From Congregibacter brevis (GTDB lineage Bacteria > Pseudomonadota > Gammaproteobacteria > Pseudomonadales > Halieaceae), in NCBI RefSeq assembly GCF_045689245.1, contig NZ_CP136865.1, positions 2,108,001 to 2,172,000 of the forward strand: 64,000 nucleotides of DNA. The letters run 5' to 3'. Positions 34,987 to 44,113 of this stretch are shown here, in pieces. How positions within the stretch are numbered: position 1 is the stretch's first letter; each line of letters opens with the position of its first letter. A program made the translations under genes and the position numbers. Below the pieces are notes generated by a model. It had not been told where the DNA came from. It worked only from the letters and a program-made list of their open reading frames with translations, and searched no databases.

Positions 34987-35847
34987 TTGAGCAGTTCTCC
35001 ACTATCTTACGTGCTGAGTTTTTCTTGCCCCGATTCCATCGGCGTCGTGGCGCGCTATTCGAACCTGTTTTACGAATGCGGAATCAACATAACCGAGATC
35101 TCTAACTACACGGACCCGCAGAGCAATACGTTTTTCCTGCGGTGTGTGTTTGATATCAGCGGGATGAGTTGTAGCCTCGAGCAGTTTGAAGCACGGCTAA
35201 AGCCGGTAGCTGATGAGTTGGAAATGAAGTATCGGCTACGTTGTGCCACAGCACTCCCCAAGATTGTTATCGCTGTTTCCAAATATGACCATTGCCTCAC
35301 GGCGCTGTTAACAAAACAGCGTGCGGGGGCTCTGCCGGCTGACATTGTGGCGGTAGTGAGTAATCATGAGAATTGCCGGGCACTTACCGAGTGGCACAAC
35401 ATTCCTTTTCATTATTTGCCTATAACTTCTGAGACGAAGCCCGTTCAAGAGGCGAAGATGCTTGCGATCCTTGATGAGAGTGAAGCTGAGTTGTTGGTGC
35501 TTGCGCGCTACATGCAGATCCTGTCAGACGATTTGTGCGCGAAGCTATCGGGTCGGGCGATCAACATCCATCACTCCTTTTTGCCCGGTTTTAAGGGAGC
35601 GAAGCCCTACCACCAGGCCTACGACCGAGGTGTAAAGGTGATTGGCGCGACGGCGCACTATGTCACCGCCGATTTGGATGAAGGCCCAATCATTGCGCAG
35701 GAAGTTAGACCTATTGATCACGAAATTTCCGTAGAACAAATGGTCCATCTGGGCCACGACACAGAGGCCACCGCCTTATCTCAGGCGGTTCGACTACACT
35801 GTGAGCAGCGTGTCATTCTCAATGGTCAACGGACCGTTATTCTTTAG
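34987..35847 (+). CDS. purU: Formyltetrahydrofolate deformylase PurU
   Basis: A protein of about 286 residues. The N-terminal ACT domain (YVLSFSCPDSIGVVARYSN) is followed by the formyltransferase-fold hydrolase domain. The catalytic Asn-His-Asp set is visible in INIHHSFLPG and in YVTADLDEGPII. It splits 10-formyl-THF to THF and formate, supplying formate and balancing the one-carbon pool. The first conserved residue is close to TTG 34987, which I prefer; a TTG at 34948 is also in frame and neither has a strong Shine-Dalgarno. folD begins 15 bases after its stop, so both enzymes of 10-formyl-THF turnover are made together. Confidence 0.88.
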   Translation: MSSSPLSYVLSFSCPDSIGVVARYSNLFYECGINITEISNYTDPQSNTFFLRCVFDISGMSCSLEQFEARLKPVADELEMKYRLRCATALPKIVIAVSKYDHCLTALLTKQRAGALPADIVAVVSNHENCRALTEWHNIPFHYLPITSETKPVQEAKMLAILDESEAELLVLARYMQILSDDLCAKLSGRAINIHHSFLPGFKGAKPYHQAYDRGVKVIGATAHYVTADLDEGPIIAQEVRPIDHEISVEQMVHLGHDTEATALSQAVRLHCEQRVILNGQRTVIL

Positions 35848-35862
35848 TTAATTGGAGTATTC

Positions 35863-36756
35863 ATGAGTGCATCAATCATCGACGGCAAGGCGGCGGCGCA
35901 AGCACTCCGCGAGCGTTTGGCCATCGAGGTTTCCCGAATTGACGCGGAGCACAGTTGGGTGCCGGGTTTGGCGGTAGTCCTGGTAGGAGAAGATCCTGCG
36001 AGCCAGGTGTATGTGCGTAATAAAGGCAAGCAAACGGCAGAGGCGGGAATGCGTAGCTTTGAGCATAAGCTACCGGCAAGCACTAGTGAGCGGGAGCTCT
36101 TAGCTCTGGTAGAGACACTGAACCAAGACGATTCGGTTAACGGTATTCTGGTGCAACTGCCGCTGCCCGATCACATCGATGCACAGCTTGTTATTGAGAC
36201 CATCGATCCAGCGAAAGATGTAGATGGTTTTCACCCTATGAATACGGGTGGTCTTTCCAACGGAGATCCAACAGCGCTTGTGCCTTGTACGCCGTTGGGA
36301 TGCTTGATGATGCTCCGAGAGCAGTTTCCCGGCGGTATGGCGGGACTCAATGCGGTGGTAGTGGGACGAAGTAATATTGTCGGCAAGCCCATGGCGCAGT
36401 TGCTTATTGCCGAGAGCTGCACGGTTACGGTGGCGCATTCCAAGACGCGCGATTTGCCTGCGCTCTGCCAAACCGCTGACATTCTTGTGGCTGCCGTGGG
36501 CAGACCAGAGATGGTTCGTGGTGATTGGGTGAAGGAAGGCGCTGTAGTCATTGATGTTGGCATCAACCGAGTTCAATTAGAGGGGCAGGAAAAGGCGCGT
36601 TTAGTAGGCGATGTTGCCTTCACTGAGGCTGCAGAAAATGCTCGTGCGATTACGCCAGTGCCAGGCGGTGTCGGGCCCATGACGATCGCGTGCTTGCTGC
36701 GCAACACCGTGGTCGCCGCCTGTAGGCAGCATCGCGTAGTTTGTGAGCTTTCCTAG
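35863..36756 (+). CDS. folD: Bifunctional methylene-THF dehydrogenase/methenyl-THF cyclohydrolase FolD
   Basis: A 297-residue FolD. The catalytic region is YVRNKGKQTAEAG (active-site Lys and Tyr), the QLPLPDH and DVDGFHPMN motifs are present, the NADP-binding segment is VVVGRSNIVGKPMAQLL, and the C-terminal motif is PVPGGVGPMTIACLL. It interconverts methylene-, methenyl- and 10-formyl-THF. Directly upstream purU removes its product, so the pair could run oxidation of C1 units to formate. ATG with TTGGAG seven to eight bases upstream. Confidence 0.94.
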   Translation: MSASIIDGKAAAQALRERLAIEVSRIDAEHSWVPGLAVVLVGEDPASQVYVRNKGKQTAEAGMRSFEHKLPASTSERELLALVETLNQDDSVNGILVQLPLPDHIDAQLVIETIDPAKDVDGFHPMNTGGLSNGDPTALVPCTPLGCLMMLREQFPGGMAGLNAVVVGRSNIVGKPMAQLLIAESCTVTVAHSKTRDLPALCQTADILVAAVGRPEMVRGDWVKEGAVVIDVGINRVQLEGQEKARLVGDVAFTEAAENARAITPVPGGVGPMTIACLLRNTVVAACRQHRVVCELS

Positions 36757-36764
36757 CGCGAAAT

Positions 36765-38219
36765 CTAATCGGGGAAAGCTTTTAGTACTTCGCGTAGTAA
36801 ATCCCAACGATTGAAGCCTTGCTTGCCGTAGTCCAGACCTCGGCGCACGATGATTAAGTCGTGGGAAGGGTCGATGATCACGTACTGCCCGCGGTTACCT
36901 GCGGTACTGTAGGCGTCAGCCGGTACTTCATTTTTACGTTTATCGGGAACCAGCCACCACTGAGCGCCATAGTCGTTTCCTCTGGGCGCAGACGCGGGAG
37001 CAGGCGTTCGCGAGAATTCGATCCACTTTTCGGAGATCAAGCGCTCCCCATCCCACACACCGTTGTTGAGATAAAGAAGCCCGAAACGTCCCAGGTCTCT
37101 GGCATTGGTGTATACCTGGCTACTCAGAATGAAATCGCCAAAGCGGTCTGTAGAAAGCAGAGTGTTGTGCATTCCAATGCGATCTAAAAGGCGCTTTCTG
37201 GGGAATTCAAGATATGCGGTAGCACTGGCTAGGGTGTCTTTAAAAGCCTTTACCGCCAACAGAGTGTCGTAGTTTTCATAATCCCAGGATGTTCCCGGCT
37301 TCCGCACAAGGCCACGGTTGCGTGCGCCATCCACAGAGCTCGCCCCTGCCCAATAGGACAATCCAGAGCCCGTGGCGTACTCCATATTGAAACTGTCGAT
37401 CGGGTAAAGACCGCTGGACATGTTTAAAAGGTGTCGCAGAGTAATGGCGTTGCGTGGGTCTTCGCCGCCCGGCAGCGTGGGTGACCAATCCATTTTTAAG
37501 GGCGCGTCTAGCGCCATTTTTCCACTATCCACGCGCATACCAATCAGTGTGGCGGCAATACTTTTTGCCGTAGACCAGGTTCTCGTTCTCGTGGTTTGAT
37601 CAACGCCATCGGCATAGCGTTCATGAATAATTTTTCCCTCATGGATCACCAGCAAGCTCAATGTGTCCTGTTCTTCACTTTCGCGATTGAAGGCCCAGTC
37701 AGAAGCTTGCGTCAGAGCCTCGGCGTTAAGAGTGGTGGGGACAGGCTGCGTGGCGTTCGCATCGCCGTTGGGCCAGTCAAGGCTCCGCGGATCGGTTTTG
37801 GAGTAGGGCATTTCTAACTTAGGTAAGCTGCTAATGTCTTCCAGGCTCATGTCCGGAGCCATCACCACACAACCTATGCCTTTTCTGAACGCCGAGAGAA
37901 TTGCGGGGCCGTTCTCGCCGCCGCCGACGCTGACCGCCTGTTCCCGGGGATGAACTGTGTAAGGGCCGCCGTTTGCGTCGCCCAGCGTACGGTCACCCAG
38001 GTATGCAAGCTCTTGATCGAAGACCTGTTCCAGGGTTCGCCTTGAGGTGAATAATCCATTGCAGGTGAGTAGGGACTGGACGCCGTTACGAATGAGCTGT
38101 CGGTTGGCAGAGAAGTAATCGTATCCTTCCTCCGCAGCATGGGTTGTCACACTAATACTGGAGACGAGAGTAGCACTGAGAGTAAGGAGCATAACCCCCG
38201 TTAGACGAACTTTGAGCAT
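36765..38219 (-). CDS. Class C beta-lactamase-related serine hydrolase, exported
   Basis: A 484-residue protein with an N-terminal signal peptide (about 1-28, VTTHAAEE). The serine-hydrolase core starts near residue 165. The SxxK motif is S216-T-A-K219 and the YxN motif is Y314-E-N316. The C-terminal KTG-equivalent is not obvious. Members include esterases, 6-aminohexanoate-dimer hydrolase-like and penicillin-binding enzymes, so antibiotic resistance should not be inferred. It is periplasmic. It converges on folD, with eight bases between stops. Confidence 0.83.
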   Translation of the reverse strand: MLKVRLTGVMLLTLSATLVSSISVTTHAAEEGYDYFSANRQLIRNGVQSLLTCNGLFTSRRTLEQVFDQELAYLGDRTLGDANGGPYTVHPREQAVSVGGGENGPAILSAFRKGIGCVVMAPDMSLEDISSLPKLEMPYSKTDPRSLDWPNGDANATQPVPTTLNAEALTQASDWAFNRESEEQDTLSLLVIHEGKIIHERYADGVDQTTRTRTWSTAKSIAATLIGMRVDSGKMALDAPLKMDWSPTLPGGEDPRNAITLRHLLNMSSGLYPIDSFNMEYATGSGLSYWAGASSVDGARNRGLVRKPGTSWDYENYDTLLAVKAFKDTLASATAYLEFPRKRLLDRIGMHNTLLSTDRFGDFILSSQVYTNARDLGRFGLLYLNNGVWDGERLISEKWIEFSRTPAPASAPRGNDYGAQWWLVPDKRKNEVPADAYSTAGNRGQYVIIDPSHDLIIVRRGLDYGKQGFNRWDLLREVLKAFPD

Positions 38220-38372
38220 TGAAAACCCCGCTGATGAACGAACAAGGACTATACACCGCGATGAGAACGACGGGGAGTAAGACCAATAATTTGACCGCGT
38301 TTTGATCGTGAAGACGGGCTAGGAGGATCAGACTAGAATGGGCGCTAATCTGGCCCGTATTCAGGAGACAAA
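38220..38372. promoter_or_regulatory. Divergent promoter region, serine hydrolase / ilvB
   Basis: A 153-base spacer. CAGGAGACAAA is the ribosome-binding site of the GTG-started ilvB. A TTGACC near 38292 could be a -35 box but I see no convincing -10. No leader-peptide run of branched-chain codons is evident, so classical ilv attenuation is not supported. Confidence 0.35.
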
Positions 38373-40232
38373 GTGACTTCGGGAGATAGTCTTACTTACG
38401 GAACGCGCGATACCGTCACTGGCGGTTCACTTGTCGATTCTTCACAGAGTGATGAGGCTCCGGCACTGCGAGGTGCGCAGATCTTGGCCAAGTGCCTGGT
38501 TGCCGAAGGAGTAGATACGTTATTTGGCTATCCAGGTGGGGCGAACCTCGAGATTTTTGATGTGTTACCGCAGTTTGGCATTAGGTGTGTTCGCACCGAA
38601 CACGAGCAAGGAGCGGTCCATGCTGCGCAGGGTTACGCCAGGGTGACGGGGCAACCTGGGGTCTGTTTGGCGACCTCTGGACCGGGCGCGACGAATCTGG
38701 TGACGGGTATAGCCGATGCGAACAGTGACTCGACACCGTTGGTGGCGATCACAGGTAATGTTCCTTCACATCTGTTGGGTAAGAACGCGTTTCAGGAGGT
38801 GGATATTGTTGCGGTGACCGAGGCGATTACCAAAAGGAATTACCTGGTTAAGCGTGTAGGTGATATTCCTGAAGTGGTTCGGGAAGCCTTCAGCCTTGCC
38901 GGGGGAAATAGACCAGGGCCTGTACTCATTGATATCCCGAAAGATATCCAGCAACAGTATCCCAAAGATCCGGAGGGGCAGTACAAGGCTCCGCGTATTC
39001 CGGCGGTGATTGATTCTCCTGAGCCGAGTTTAGGGGGTATGGAGCCGTCGCAATTGAAAGAGTGTATGCGCCTCATCCGCGAGAGCGAACGACCGGTGAT
39101 TTATGCTGGTGGCGGCATTGGTGTTGCAACGAGTGAGGACTCCCTGCTGGCGTTTGCTGAGAGGGCCCAGATACCCGTGACTTGGACAATTATGGGGGTA
39201 GGCTGCTTTCCTCCAGAGCATGATCTTTCTCTGGATGTGTTGGGCATGCACGGTGCGAAGTACGCCAACAGAGCTATCTACGAGGCGGATCTGGTGTTGG
39301 CCTTGGGCGTGCGTTTTGATGATCGAGTAACGGGTAACGTCGCAGAGTTTGCAAAGCAGGCGCGCATCGTACACATCGATATCGATCGCAGTGAACTTAA
39401 TAAGAACAAAACGGTCACTTTGCCTATCAGAGCCGATCTGAAGCCTGCGCTTAAGCAAATGCTCGAGGCCTGCACACCCATCGCGTCGCGGCAATGGGTA
39501 AGCACTGTGAATAGCTGGAAAGTCGAGTACCCCTATCCAGAGTCCGATTCCACCGGTCTAAAGCCCCAGCACGTGATTCGAGCACTCTGTGATGCTACCG
39601 ATGGTGATGCGATCGTGTCATTAGGTGTCGGCCAGCATCAGATGTGGGCCATGCAGTTTTATCGCTCTCGGCAGCCTCGTTCGTTCTTGAGTTCTTCGGG
39701 CTTTGGAACCATGGGCTATGGCTTGCCTGCGGCCATAGGCGCCAAGGTGGCTGCTCCAAAGCGCCAAGTTATTGATATCGACGGGGATGGCTCTCTCAAT
39801 ATGACGATCCATGAGCTCTCCACATGTCATCGTTATGGAATTGGCGTGAAGACGGTGGTGATCAACAACCAGTGGTTGGGGATGGTTCGTCAGTGGCAGG
39901 ACATGATTTACGACGCTCACCGTGCAGGCTCTGATCTATCTGATCCCATGGCAGTAAAGTCGAGGGATGATGCTGATATTTATCCGGATTTTCTGAGCAT
40001 CGCCAAAGGCTATCGCGTAACGGCAGAAAGGGTACGTAGCGCTGCGGAATTATCGGCCGCTATAGCAAGAATGCTCGCGGACCCTCAGGAGCCTTACCTA
40101 TTGGATGTCATTGTTGAGGCCGAAGAGAACGTATACCCCATGATTCCGGCGGGAGGCACCTACCGGGATATCATCATGAGTGCTGATGATCTAAAGAGCA
40201 GTGACTCTAGTGCTCAGGGAAGCAATATCTAG
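38373..40232 (+). CDS. ilvB: Acetolactate synthase, large subunit type
   Basis: A 619-residue TPP enzyme. After a polar 30-residue extension come the TPP-activating Glu78 in TEHEQGAVHAAQGYAR, the FGYPGGANLEIFD motif, the central FAD-type domain (HGAKYANRAIYEADLVLALG), and the C-terminal GDGSLNMTIHELSTCHR metal/TPP motif. It would condense pyruvate to acetolactate (or form acetohydroxybutyrate) for branched-chain amino acids. No ilvN regulatory subunit or ilvC follows, and the next gene is on the other strand. So it is either a second isozyme or a paralogue with another 2-keto-acid role. GTG start with AGGAG. Confidence 0.87.
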   Translation: MTSGDSLTYGTRDTVTGGSLVDSSQSDEAPALRGAQILAKCLVAEGVDTLFGYPGGANLEIFDVLPQFGIRCVRTEHEQGAVHAAQGYARVTGQPGVCLATSGPGATNLVTGIADANSDSTPLVAITGNVPSHLLGKNAFQEVDIVAVTEAITKRNYLVKRVGDIPEVVREAFSLAGGNRPGPVLIDIPKDIQQQYPKDPEGQYKAPRIPAVIDSPEPSLGGMEPSQLKECMRLIRESERPVIYAGGGIGVATSEDSLLAFAERAQIPVTWTIMGVGCFPPEHDLSLDVLGMHGAKYANRAIYEADLVLALGVRFDDRVTGNVAEFAKQARIVHIDIDRSELNKNKTVTLPIRADLKPALKQMLEACTPIASRQWVSTVNSWKVEYPYPESDSTGLKPQHVIRALCDATDGDAIVSLGVGQHQMWAMQFYRSRQPRSFLSSSGFGTMGYGLPAAIGAKVAAPKRQVIDIDGDGSLNMTIHELSTCHRYGIGVKTVVINNQWLGMVRQWQDMIYDAHRAGSDLSDPMAVKSRDDADIYPDFLSIAKGYRVTAERVRSAAELSAAIARMLADPQEPYLLDVIVEAEENVYPMIPAGGTYRDIIMSADDLKSSDSSAQGSNI

Positions 40233-40283
40233 GTCCGTACGCGTGTTATGTAAGTGCCGGCAGTTTGAGGGCGAACGGGTTGT

Positions 40284-40739
40284 TTACTGATCACCGCAGC
40301 AGTAGGAGAGGGAGGGGTCTACAAGGAACCGCTTGTTAAGCGACTGCCGTCCTAACAACATGCGAAACCCCATATCATCTCGGTTGGTCAAAGTGATTTC
40401 GGTTACGAAGCGCCGGAAACCGATTTCCAGCGTGGTCTGAATAACGGGCCGCTTCTCGCTTTTGCCGTTGGAGCTTGTTACCGAACGATAGTCGACACAT
40501 TGCGCAGTGCATTGGATTACCGGTGTTTTGCGGCGTTGCACCGGGTGCACGGAAAAATCGATCCAGCCCTCGCCACGATCACTTTGGCGAACGTCAAAGG
40601 CATGCAAAGACGACGTTTTTGCGCCCGTGTCTACTTTCGCGAGGATGCCCGGAAGCGCAAGGTCTGGTAGCGCACACCATTCTCTCCAGCCAATGATCGC
40701 TTTTGGAAAACCTGCTGTATCTCGCTTAGCGCGGGCCAT
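40284..40739 (-). CDS. Retropepsin-like putative ATP-dependent zinc protease (RimB-like, COG4067)
   Basis: A 151-residue protein of the RimK-associated retropepsin-like family. The aspartic protease motif is LAKVDTGAKTSSLHA (Asp37-Thr-Gly), followed by the flap-like region and LLGRQSLNKRFLVDPS. It acts as a dimer if like retropepsins. Family members are encoded next to rimK across proteobacteria, and the Pseudomonas homologue is called RimB. Here rimK lies two genes upstream on the same strand. A role in trimming or reversing RimK-added glutamates is an inference. Confidence 0.83.
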   Translation of the reverse strand: MARAKRDTAGFPKAIIGWREWCALPDLALPGILAKVDTGAKTSSLHAFDVRQSDRGEGWIDFSVHPVQRRKTPVIQCTAQCVDYRSVTSSNGKSEKRPVIQTTLEIGFRRFVTEITLTNRDDMGFRMLLGRQSLNKRFLVDPSLSYCCGDQ

Positions 40740-40898
40740 GTCCTTTGTTCCACCTTAGCTGTTGTTCAGTGATCGATATCTTACGACTTATCCGCAAGCT
40801 AAACCTAGGCACGCATGACCTGGGTCCCGATGGGTGATTTCTAGCTTCGCGCACTGTCGGCGTCCATTATGAGGTGCGGGCAGGATGCGCGAGGCGGG

Positions 40899-41978
40899 TT
40901 ACACGATGGGCAAGTCATCCAGAGAGGCGTCCAGTGCCTCATCGTCGTTGGGCTGGTGCGCGTCTGTGAATCCCTCAAGGCCTTTTTCGACAGCCTTTAC
41001 CTTTCGTCCGTAGCGCGCGATGTGAAACACAGCATCACCCTCATACACCAACGGAAGGTTTGTTCGACCTATTACCATTCCGCTTACGGGGGCGTGAAGC
41101 GGTATTTCCGTCGTTCCTAGCGGATCAGCAATCATCGCCAGTAGCTGCCCCTTTTCAACTCGATCCCCGAGCGGCGAAAAGGCCCGGAGTACGCCGCTCT
41201 CAGGTGAGCGTACCCAAGTTGTCTCGTCGCTGGTTATCAGTTCACCGGAACGACGTCGGCCTCGAGACTTTGGCAGCATGCCTATACTTCGCATTACGTT
41301 GACCACGCCTTGAACGCCCGCGCGAATATACATTTCGTCAAAGCGAAGGGACTCACCGGCCTCGTAGAGAATGACCGGGATGCCGAGATCACCAGCGCAT
41401 TGGCGTAGCGAGCCGTCGCGTACCTTTGAATCCAACGCTAATGGCACATCAAAGGCTTCTGTCATTGCCATAGCCTGAACATTGTCCAGGTCGGCGCGTA
41501 TCTGAGGAAAGTTGGAGCGGTGCCTGGCCCCTGTGTGGAGGTCGATGCCGTGAGTGCATTTACTGACGACTTCCTCAACAAAAGTATGTGCGACTCTGCC
41601 TGCAAGAGAGCCCCGGGACGTACCGGGAAAGGAGCGATTCAAATCTCGACCGTCGGGTAAATAGCGGGAATGGTTGAGAAAACCGTAGACATTGACTATT
41701 GGGATGGCTATCAGGGTTCCTCTCAGTCGCTCGACAACGGGTTTTCCCAACAAGCGCCGTATGATTTCTACGCCATTGATTTCGTCGCCATGAATAGCAG
41801 CCGACACAAACAGCCTGGGTCCAGGACGTTTGCCGTTTACTATTTTGACGGTCATTGATAGATCGTTGTGGGTGTAGGTCGGCGCTACCGGGACTTCAAT
41901 AGTCCCTTGAAATCCCGGGTTGATAACCTCGCCACCAATCTTGAGTTCAAGATCCTGATCGGTCTTACGCTCAGACAT
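40899..41978 (-). CDS. Succinylglutamate desuccinylase/aspartoacylase-family (M14-like) metallohydrolase
   Basis: A 359-residue zinc hydrolase. The metal ligands are in AAIHGDEINGVE (His, Glu) and GIDLHTGARHRSN (His), and the catalytic Glu is probably in ILYEAGESLRF. The C-terminal 90 residues form the barrel-like domain typical of the family (ESGVLRAFSPLGDRVEKGQLLA). The start is ATG 41978 with GAAGG upstream, overlapping the rimK stop by 8 bp; an upstream ATG lies inside rimK. No arginine-catabolism ast genes are present, so the acyl-glutamate or gamma-glutamyl target is more likely tied to RimK than to succinyl-arginine. Confidence 0.85.
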   Translation of the reverse strand: MSERKTDQDLELKIGGEVINPGFQGTIEVPVAPTYTHNDLSMTVKIVNGKRPGPRLFVSAAIHGDEINGVEIIRRLLGKPVVERLRGTLIAIPIVNVYGFLNHSRYLPDGRDLNRSFPGTSRGSLAGRVAHTFVEEVVSKCTHGIDLHTGARHRSNFPQIRADLDNVQAMAMTEAFDVPLALDSKVRDGSLRQCAGDLGIPVILYEAGESLRFDEMYIRAGVQGVVNVMRSIGMLPKSRGRRRSGELITSDETTWVRSPESGVLRAFSPLGDRVEKGQLLAMIADPLGTTEIPLHAPVSGMVIGRTNLPLVYEGDAVFHIARYGRKVKAVEKGLEGFTDAHQPNDDEALDASLDDLPIV

Positions 41979-43203
41979 CCGAGCTACCTTCTCCATCTGA
42001 TTCATTTAAGGAGGCGTTTACGGTATCCATGTCTAGATCCTTCACCTTGGGTCGCCGTTTACGTTGCGTCCGCGCAGGGATCATTCCACGCATTGATTCG
42101 AGTTTGCCAAAGCAGAGCAGTTTGTCGCCGGGCTCAAGTACACGATCCGAACGCGGATTGGGAATGACCTTGGAGTCGCGATAGAGGGTAAGTACATTGA
42201 TATCGCGCTCGGAAAGTTCGGTGTCTCTAATTGGCGTGCCCACAAATTGGGAACCCTCGGGTACAAAGATTTCTGTGACGCCATACCCTTTGCTGACGGT
42301 TAAGCGCTGACGAAGATCTATCTCCGGGAAGTCTACCTGAGCAGCAATGTAGTCGATCACAGCGCCTGCAACATCGAGTTCGGTGCAGCTCTCAATGCCT
42401 TCCAATCCCGGAGATGAATTCACTTCCATAACTTGAGGTCCGTCTTTGCCCTCAAGCATATCTACTCCAGCAACCCTCAAGCCTAGAATCTGAGCACAGC
42501 GCACAGCGGTTTCGGCATATTTATCACTGAGCTGAATTGCCTCGGCGATACCGCCTCGGTGCACGTTGCTTCGAAACTCTTGACCTTGCGCAACGCGACG
42601 CATTGCCGCGACAACGCGGTCGCCCACCACGAACGCTCGAACGTCTTTCCCTTTACTTTCCGCCACGAACTTCTGGATCAGTACGTTCTGCTTCTGGCTC
42701 TGCAAGAGTTCGATAATCGACTCAGCCTGCTTCACCGATTCAGCGAGCAGAACCCCGATACCTTGGGTGCCCTCGATCAGCTTGATGATAACCGGCGCTC
42801 CACCTACACGCTGAATCGCCGGAAGTACATCGGCCCTGTCGCGTACAAAGGTAGTTCGGGGAATGCCTATGTGATGTCGGCTAAGAATTTGCAGGCTTCG
42901 CAGTTTGTCCCTGGAATTGGCTATTCCGTGCGCGGTGTTCGCACAGAAAACGTCCATCTCTTGAAACTGTCTGACTACTGCAGTGCCGTAATAAGTGATG
43001 GATGCTCCAATCCGAGGAAGTGTTGCATCGTAGGTGCTCAGTGGCTTCTGGCGGAAGTATAGATCCGGGTTGCCCTCCTCGAGATCTATGGCGAACTTGA
43101 GTGTATTGAGTACTTTGGCCGTGTGCCCTCGTTGCTCCGCCGCCTCACGTAAGCGACGAGTGCTATAGGAGCGAGGTGCGCAGGACAGAATGGCTAGCTT
43201 CAT
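41971..43203 (-). CDS. rimK: RimK-type alpha-L-glutamate ligase fused to an RCK_C (TrkA_C) domain
   Basis: A 410-residue protein. Residues 1-295 are a RimK ATP-grasp ligase, with SRDKLRSLQILSRHHIGIP, KLIEGTQGIGV, QKFVAESKGKDVRAFV and the metal site VMEVNSSPGLEGIE. E. coli RimK (300 aa) ends there. Here residues about 307-374 form an RCK_C domain (TEIFVPEGSQFVGTPIRDTELS, VLEPGDKLLCFG) of the type that binds ligands in K+ channels and transporters, then a basic tail RTQRKRRPK. RimK adds glutamates to ribosomal protein S6 and makes poly-alpha-glutamate. The fused domain suggests control by an ion or nucleotide ligand. Confidence 0.88.
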   Translation of the reverse strand: MKLAILSCAPRSYSTRRLREAAEQRGHTAKVLNTLKFAIDLEEGNPDLYFRQKPLSTYDATLPRIGASITYYGTAVVRQFQEMDVFCANTAHGIANSRDKLRSLQILSRHHIGIPRTTFVRDRADVLPAIQRVGGAPVIIKLIEGTQGIGVLLAESVKQAESIIELLQSQKQNVLIQKFVAESKGKDVRAFVVGDRVVAAMRRVAQGQEFRSNVHRGGIAEAIQLSDKYAETAVRCAQILGLRVAGVDMLEGKDGPQVMEVNSSPGLEGIESCTELDVAGAVIDYIAAQVDFPEIDLRQRLTVSKGYGVTEIFVPEGSQFVGTPIRDTELSERDINVLTLYRDSKVIPNPRSDRVLEPGDKLLCFGKLESMRGMIPARTQRKRRPKVKDLDMDTVNASLNESDGEGSSDV

Positions 43204-43341
43204 GTTTTGATGCTCTTTGGAAGTTTAACACTGCCAGTATACGCGGGTGGCGAAACACTCAGGATTTACAATGTAACAAGTGGCAAAGAGGGAGTCGCGC
43301 CTTGAGTAGCCGCTCGCCGGGGTTATGTTCTTGGCAGCAGT

Positions 43342-44013
43342 CTAAAACGAGAAGAACAAGTCTCGGGTCACCTTTTTGAAATCACCCCTGTCGTTAGTGC
43401 TTGGAAACGGTGTGCCTGGAACGGGAACTCCAAGAAATACACAAAGAGGCTCCCAGCCCTCGCGTACGTCATATACGAGTAATCGATCTTTTGGCACGGT
43501 GTTTTTTACCGATTGCTGGTGAGCCTCGTAAACCCTGATTACATGCGCTTTGTCACTGATCTTGCCGCCAAACACTTTGTGCTCGATCAACGCTCGATTG
43601 TGCATAGCTAATCGATAAGTCTTCCGTGCCCGCTTGGAAAACGGATAGCAGGCCAGGACTTTGAGTAGCTGTAGGAGGCTGGGGCGGATCGTAAGAATGG
43701 TATTGATCGCACTCTGATACCAATTTTCTGACTCGCGGATCGTCAGGATCACTTTGGCGTCCGGGTACTTCTCCATTAGCTCGGCGTAGTAAACGCAGGC
43801 GGGGAAATCCACCGTGGATTGATAGCCCCGAAAAACTGTATGCCAGTCCGCGGTCTGATCGTTGAGAGCACTTTCCCATTGCTCTAGGTGGTTCCGTTGC
43901 TTGGCTAATTCGAACATATGAAAACACGGTCCACAGCCGACTTCTTCCAGCGCAAGCTTTAACGAGAGGGTTCCCGTTCTTCCGAAACCTGCGCCGATTA
44001 CCTTGATGGGCAT
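43342..44013 (-). CDS. P-loop sulfotransferase family protein
   Basis: A 223-residue protein beginning MPIKVIGAGFGRTGTLSLK. The GFGRTGT loop is the PAPS 5'-phosphosulfate-binding motif of the Sulfotransfer_4 group, and VILTIRESENWYQSA carries the 3'-phosphate-binding Arg/Ser. Many marine and actinobacterial members exist with unknown acceptors. The N-terminal positions of catalytic His are not clear. Monocistronic, between rimK and a divergent VOC gene. Confidence 0.8.
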   Translation of the reverse strand: MPIKVIGAGFGRTGTLSLKLALEEVGCGPCFHMFELAKQRNHLEQWESALNDQTADWHTVFRGYQSTVDFPACVYYAELMEKYPDAKVILTIRESENWYQSAINTILTIRPSLLQLLKVLACYPFSKRARKTYRLAMHNRALIEHKVFGGKISDKAHVIRVYEAHQQSVKNTVPKDRLLVYDVREGWEPLCVFLGVPVPGTPFPSTNDRGDFKKVTRDLFFSF

Positions 44014-44113
44014 GGCTGGTTAAACTGTTGACTCCAAAGATCGTGCACGGACGCAAATCCCGTATCTGACATCATGTTGTTTTACTTTCTCCATTACCCA
44101 AAAAGGCAAAATT

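Noticed and set aside
36765..38219. Beta-lactamase resistance gene
   Set aside because: SxxK and YxN motifs are present, but the family is broad (esterases, peptidases) and no regulator or mobile context suggests resistance.
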